Source of the DNA: Eumeta japonica
Lineage: Eukaryota > Arthropoda > Insecta > Lepidoptera > Psychidae
Reading direction: 5' to 3'
Assembly: GCA_005406025.1 (NCBI GenBank)
Contig: BGZK01001251.1
Location: forward strand, 117,856 to 181,855
Length of the DNA stretch: 64,000 bases
This document shows positions 59,600 through 64,000 of the stretch, piece after piece. The notes beneath the pieces are model-generated. The model saw only the letters and a list, made by a program, of their open reading frames with translations. It did no database searches and was not told the DNA's origin. Numbering within the stretch: the stretch's first letter is position 1; each line of letters begins with the position of its first letter. Made by a program: the position numbers and the translations under genes.

Positions 59600-61330
59600 A
59601 CCTTGAGAAGAATGAAGAAATTCAAGGGTTATATTCTTTTTTTCTAATGGTCACAAAAATATGAATGAGATAAAAAAAACATTTAAAAATAATATGTGAC
59701 AACCTGATAACCACGCAGTTCTATTCCATGAGTTTTTTCATTAACATATTCAGACACGTACAATCGCAGTTTCCACATAAATTTTTTTGAACGAAACGTA
59801 CATTTGAATGAACGAAATTCATAAAAAGCCAAATTTTGAATTTAAAGCAAGGATCTTATTGAAAAAACGCACATATTGCACCTTGAATAATTCATTAATT
59901 TTACTGAGTTGGGTTTTGTGAGCAGCAAAGTCATTCTAATGTCTATTGTTAATGTTATGCATGTCACTTATTTTTTGGAACGATTTTGTATTTCTCTTGT
60001 CACATACCAGGTTTTCGTACGTATATTGTGATGCTATATGCTAAAGTTAAAATGTTAATTTCCTTAAGTTTTTCTCTGAGAGATGCCATTGGTCTCAAAT
60101 CATAAACAGCATGAATAATTCGCTTGTGCAGTACGAAAACTGTCTTAATGTATCGTAACCGCATAACAAAGTTTCATAGGTCACGAGAATATGAAAAAGA
60201 ACTGAAATCAACTAGTCTCGCCGTGCCTTCATTTGTAAGTCGTCAAATTCTTTGACTGTATAAGCTGTCGAACAAGCCTTTTCGTTAATCTTGTAATGAG
60301 ATAATTCCAACTTATCTTTGCATGCAAAGTGACGCCAAGAAATAAGGTCGTGTCCATTATTGTGTATTGGACATTTCCAATGCCTCGTTCTTACCATTAT
60401 GTTTGAGTCGATCAATTTGGAGTTAGGTAAGAAAAATTTAGTAAATTAGGTTTACCTTTAGTTAATATTAAGGCACTCAACTGTTTCAGAGAAGGTACTG
60501 TTTACTTCGTCAAGATCTGGTTGATTGCCTATCAATCTTAAAAAGTAAAGCGGTACCATCAGCAAAAAATACAATCCTATGACCATTCCTAACAAAATGT
60601 AAAATATTAATGTAAACTAAAGAATGGAAATGGTCCGAGAACAGAACCCTGTGACACATTCGTATTGACTGTAGATTTTGGCGATCTCTTACCATTAATA
60701 TCAGTCTTTTAAATTCGATCACTTAAATAAGGACTCCAAAAATACAAGGGATTCAGTGATACCATAGTGATGTAGTTTCCTAATCAATGTATCACGATGA
60801 ACACAGTCAAATGAAATGCATCGAAAACACCAATCGCATCTCGTGAATCCTCCCAGGCATCAAAAATCTCGAATGACCTTCACACCGGCTTTGCTTTGTT
60901 GAGAAGCCCTTTGTGAATTCAAATTGTTTAACTTTTATCAAATTGTCGGTATAAAAATAATGCAATAGTTGATTTAAGATAAGCTTTTAAAAAATTTACT
61001 GAGTGTCGGTAATATTGATATCGGGTTAAAATTCGTAGGGTCAGATATACTACCGGATTTAAAAAATTGAATTAATTTACTTTATTAGATCTCAAAACAC
61101 CACAATAAACACAAGCAATAAAAATCACTACTAGAAATGGAGTAATGCAGTCTATTATTAAATGAATTAGTTTTACGGAAAGGCCCATGTATATGAAGAT
61201 TAAATGGATCCTAAGAGGGACAGATGAGAGTAGTTTTTTAAATACCTTGGATTCAGCTTTCCCTTACGTGAATTCCCATATTGCAGATGGTTTACTGAAA
61301 TTAAGATAAAGACAAATAAACGTGGAATGA
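59600..61330 (-). pseudogene. Non-LTR retrotransposon reverse transcriptase remnant
   Basis: The minus strand carries ORF2 pieces in the correct order across all three frames. SDPTNFNPISILPTLSKFF (61060-60985) is an early RT block. DAWEDSRDAIGVF and FDCVHRDTLIRKLHHYGI (60864-60759) match the block around the first catalytic Asp. VSQGSVLGPF (60658-60631) is RT block 4. FFADGTALLF (60572-60546) stands where FADDTAL is expected, with the second Asp replaced by Gly. KRIIHAVYDLRPMASLREKL and KEINILTLA (about 60120-60035) and KTQLSKINNSF-like sequence (about 59900) are the C-terminal region. The group appears Jockey-like from the RDAIGVF..KAFDCV pattern, by recall. Stops and frameshifts are frequent. 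No 3' tail or target duplication was found, and the 5' boundary is uncertain. Confidence 0.85.
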
Positions 61331-61651
61331 AATTAATTCTCTAAACTCTTTACAATATTCTATTAAATGTTCTGTTATACAGTCGCTTTGTTCGATATAA
61401 TATATTTTTCAACCGATTTCTATGTTGAAACCTTTATTTTGAATAAATTATATTTATTTATACAGAGAATAAAACAAATGTGTATGTAATGTAATGTATA
61501 CCCATTTACGGAACGGGTACCGGACTTCTTGGAATTTAAATTCCACAAATCAAGTGGTATTAGGTTCGACGTTTTAATAATCGCTGTGTGATGTGCACTT
61601 CTCGTCTCATTTTAATTTGACTCTCACTCGACTCTTCATTCCGACTGCGTC

Positions 61652-61683
61652 TATAAAAGCAGGTTCAGAGATTCAGAAAATAA
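61652..61683 (+). promoter_or_regulatory. TATA promoter
   Basis: TATAAAAG at 61652-61659 is a strong TATA box. Start sites are expected at about 61675-61683, where ATTCAGA is an initiator-like match. A leader with a splice donor follows, which makes this a more credible promoter than the other TATA-like sites in this AT-rich window. Confidence 0.55.
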
Positions 61684-61761
61684 ACAAGCTTAACTCATCA
61701 CCGAGGAAACTTGCGAGGTAGCCGAAGAAGCGCCGCCGATATAGTGAATTCTAATCGAAGT
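61680..61761 (+). other. Probable untranslated first exon
   Basis: About 80 bases without any ATG run from the predicted start to a strong donor, GTAAGT, at 61762. The exon would be non-coding, with the start codon in a later exon to the right. The downstream gene is not identified within the window. Confidence 0.45.
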
Positions 61762-61767
61762 GTAAGT

Positions 61768-64000
61768 GGTTTCGGGTAACTCCTTAAGTACTATTGCTTT
61801 TATTCAGTCGTTTTACAAAAAGCCGTATAAGAGTATTTATTAACTTATCCAAAAAAAAATATAGTTATTTGACTTTGCTCGACAAATTCCTTTGACTTTA
61901 TTTATATGAAGAATCTATATTTTTCAAAATCGCACTAGTTTTTGAATTAATATATGTGAGTTAAACAAGTTAAGTTGGTTGATGGTGCATCCGCATTTTT
62001 TAAATTCTCTTAAAATCGTGTGAGATTAGTTCGAATTTTTCTAAATATTATTTAGCTAATGTTTATTATGACAACGGTTGTTAATATCATAAGCATTTAT
62101 AAAACAACATAGAAAACGAGTACTGGAAGCACTTGAAGTCTAAAGCTAGAGTGACTATATAGACAGATTATGTAATGCACATAAATTGAACATTAAAAAA
62201 AGCAAAAAGCTATTTAACATAGAGAAATCAGGTGGGATACATTGAAATGTAGGTACACATGTCAACACATATAAATCATCGTTTGTCAGTGCAAATTAGA
62301 TTTTCCGTAGTATGTGCGGAAAAACTGTTACTTAAACAAAGATATAGAAGCGCGATGTCAGAGAATGGTGCGGTTTGAAAAAAAAGTAGTGACTAGAATG
62401 AAAAAGGTATGTTATAGTGGTTGTCCACCTAGAAAGAATGTGTAAAGTAGACTGTCGAAAATATTTTATAGAATTAATTTGTGTGATGGAAGGGTCGGTC
62501 TTATATGCAGATCGGAATAAGTAGCATATTAAAGAACGGTCAGATATTAAACACCCAAAACTGGCGAGATTGCAGATAGGTTCCAATCAATATGTAAAGC
62601 AAGTAAAGTGAGCATACTGTAGAGCAAGAGAACTATGCAAAGACTGTACCGAGTTGAGGTCAGCGGTCTTAGACTACCCTCCTGAAAGCAGGCACGATTT
62701 TATGAATAAATAATAATATCTGCTAATATATGGCTAACAAAATTCATGGAAGACGGTATAATTATTTTTACACATACACCGTTTGAAATATTTATAAGAT
62801 TGTTATATAAATTTGAATATATACCATTATTCGGAAGGTTCTCCGGTGGCTATCGCAATCGCAGGGCCATCCGTCGGGTCTTTCAGGGAATTACATTCTA
62901 CAACTAAGTGGTCGACACCTTGATGATGTAATTAACCGCAACGGTCGAAGTTAGATCGCGGTCGGCCGAAGTTTCGGGACGGCGCTCGCGCGGCGGAGTC
63001 GCCTCGGCGTCGGCGCCTCTTCATTTATCATTTCCAAGTATATTTATAATACTCAGCATAACTAACGCTGTATCTCCGCTCCTTAGAAGCAGTGATACTG
63101 AAATTAAATTAATGAGGATTGAAAAATATCCCTGATTTGAATTTACTTCATTTTCAATAACTTAAACTGGTCCGTTTAAGCGTCGTCTTAGTCGTTTAAG
63201 TAAACATAAACGACGTTCATCGTTGGGTGCGGCCCTTTATTATAGAAATGCCAGTAGTGGGTCCAGTTCCTGGCATCGGTCCTGTTGTCCATATGTCGTT
63301 GTGCAAGTTTGTGCATCGTTCTATCTCGAACCGAAACATGTCTCGTCTAATATTGAGTTGGAAATGAATTTTCACCGACACTTCCAGACATAGAAATTTT
63401 CACGGTGCCAATCGCTTGGTCTTTTGTTTTTTTTTTATTTCCACTTCTACTGTTGTGAATTTCACCGCCGTCAGGTTTCACCGACCCGCCGTATTTATTT
63501 ACATGTAAAATAACAAACCGCAAACTACGTTAACGCTCTCTGACGGCGACGAATACAAATCATTAACAAGAACACGGTAGCGCTTAACCGCCGACATCAT
63601 CAAAAGCGAGCGCCCCGAAGTTGTCGGCCGTGGTCCTGTCGTCGATTCACCGACGCTGCGGTCGGGAGCCGATGAGACTGTCTAATTGGTCGAGTTTTGT
63701 ACTTAAACGATTGCAGGTGATTAAGAGCGGGCGAAAGTTCGCCGTTTACCACGAGAGCGCCCTTCCCCTGTAAATGGTGGGGAATCTGTCGTTTTGCGAG
63801 GGTGAATTTTTTTGTTGTGAAAGTAATGGGCGTTTTATATTATTAAGGGGCACTCGGCCCGGAGCGGGTAGCACTTGAATCCTTGATGTACACAATTTGG
63901 TAACAATATTTAAACAAAAACAAAAGAACTTTTAAGTCATTTAATGATCGGGAATCATATAAAATTATCGCTGTTTCTTATATGGCTGCGTTTGTCTTAG
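61768..64000. other. Probable intron or flank, with GC islets
   Basis: No coding exon was recognised. GC-richer segments at 62835-63030 and 63200-63850 contrast with AT-rich DNA before them; they contain homeodomain-like GTAATTAAC and many CpG. They could be regulatory elements of the gene starting at 61.7 kb. Confidence 0.3.

Overview
The window looks like nuclear DNA from an insect, most likely a moth or butterfly. It is AT-rich and gene-poor, with GC-rich islets. It holds two Rebers-Riddiford (RR-2) cuticular protein genes with the usual tiny first coding exon, and several classes of decayed transposon. Some repeat tails resemble sequences I know from Lepidoptera. The species cannot be fixed from the sequence alone.

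Layout. 0.4-1.4 kb: minus-strand remnant of a mariner transposase. 2.0-5.2 kb: a nested insertion, in which a 2.75-kb ZBED-type hAT transposon, flanked by a perfect 8-bp target-site duplication, splits a short inverted-repeat element. 5.2-7.4 kb: two copies of a dispersed short element built on a degenerate CG-containing minisatellite, plus a LINE/SINE-like tail. 8.2-12.1 kb: two RR-2 cuticle genes in tandem on the minus strand, each with a TATA-type promoter. The downstream one carries a one-base frameshift in a run of six G. 12-24 kb: mostly unassigned AT-rich DNA with hairpins and MITE-like repeats. 24.1-24.6 kb: a CpG-rich segment ending in a possible first coding exon on the plus strand. 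26-54 kb: dispersed repeats, minisatellites, hairpins, GC-rich islets and a 1.27-kb decayed mariner. 59.6-61.3 kb: minus-strand remnant of a non-LTR retrotransposon reverse transcriptase. 61.65 kb: TATA box and probable untranslated first exon of a gene that continues rightward.

How it works together. The only credible complete protein-coding genes are the two cuticle genes, which encode secreted chitin-binding proteins of the exoskeleton. The two candidate first exons (about 24.5 and 61.7 kb) suggest that much of the rest is intron or flanking DNA of genes whose other exons lie elsewhere. Every transposase and reverse transcriptase seen is broken by stops, frameshifts or loss of a key residue, so mobile DNA here is a fossil record. 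I did not find a clearly new protein system. The most notable items are the nested hAT/MITE event, a dispersed minisatellite-bearing element with at least seven copies, a two-copy inverted-repeat family with stacked hairpins, and the homopolymer frameshift in an otherwise intact cuticle gene.
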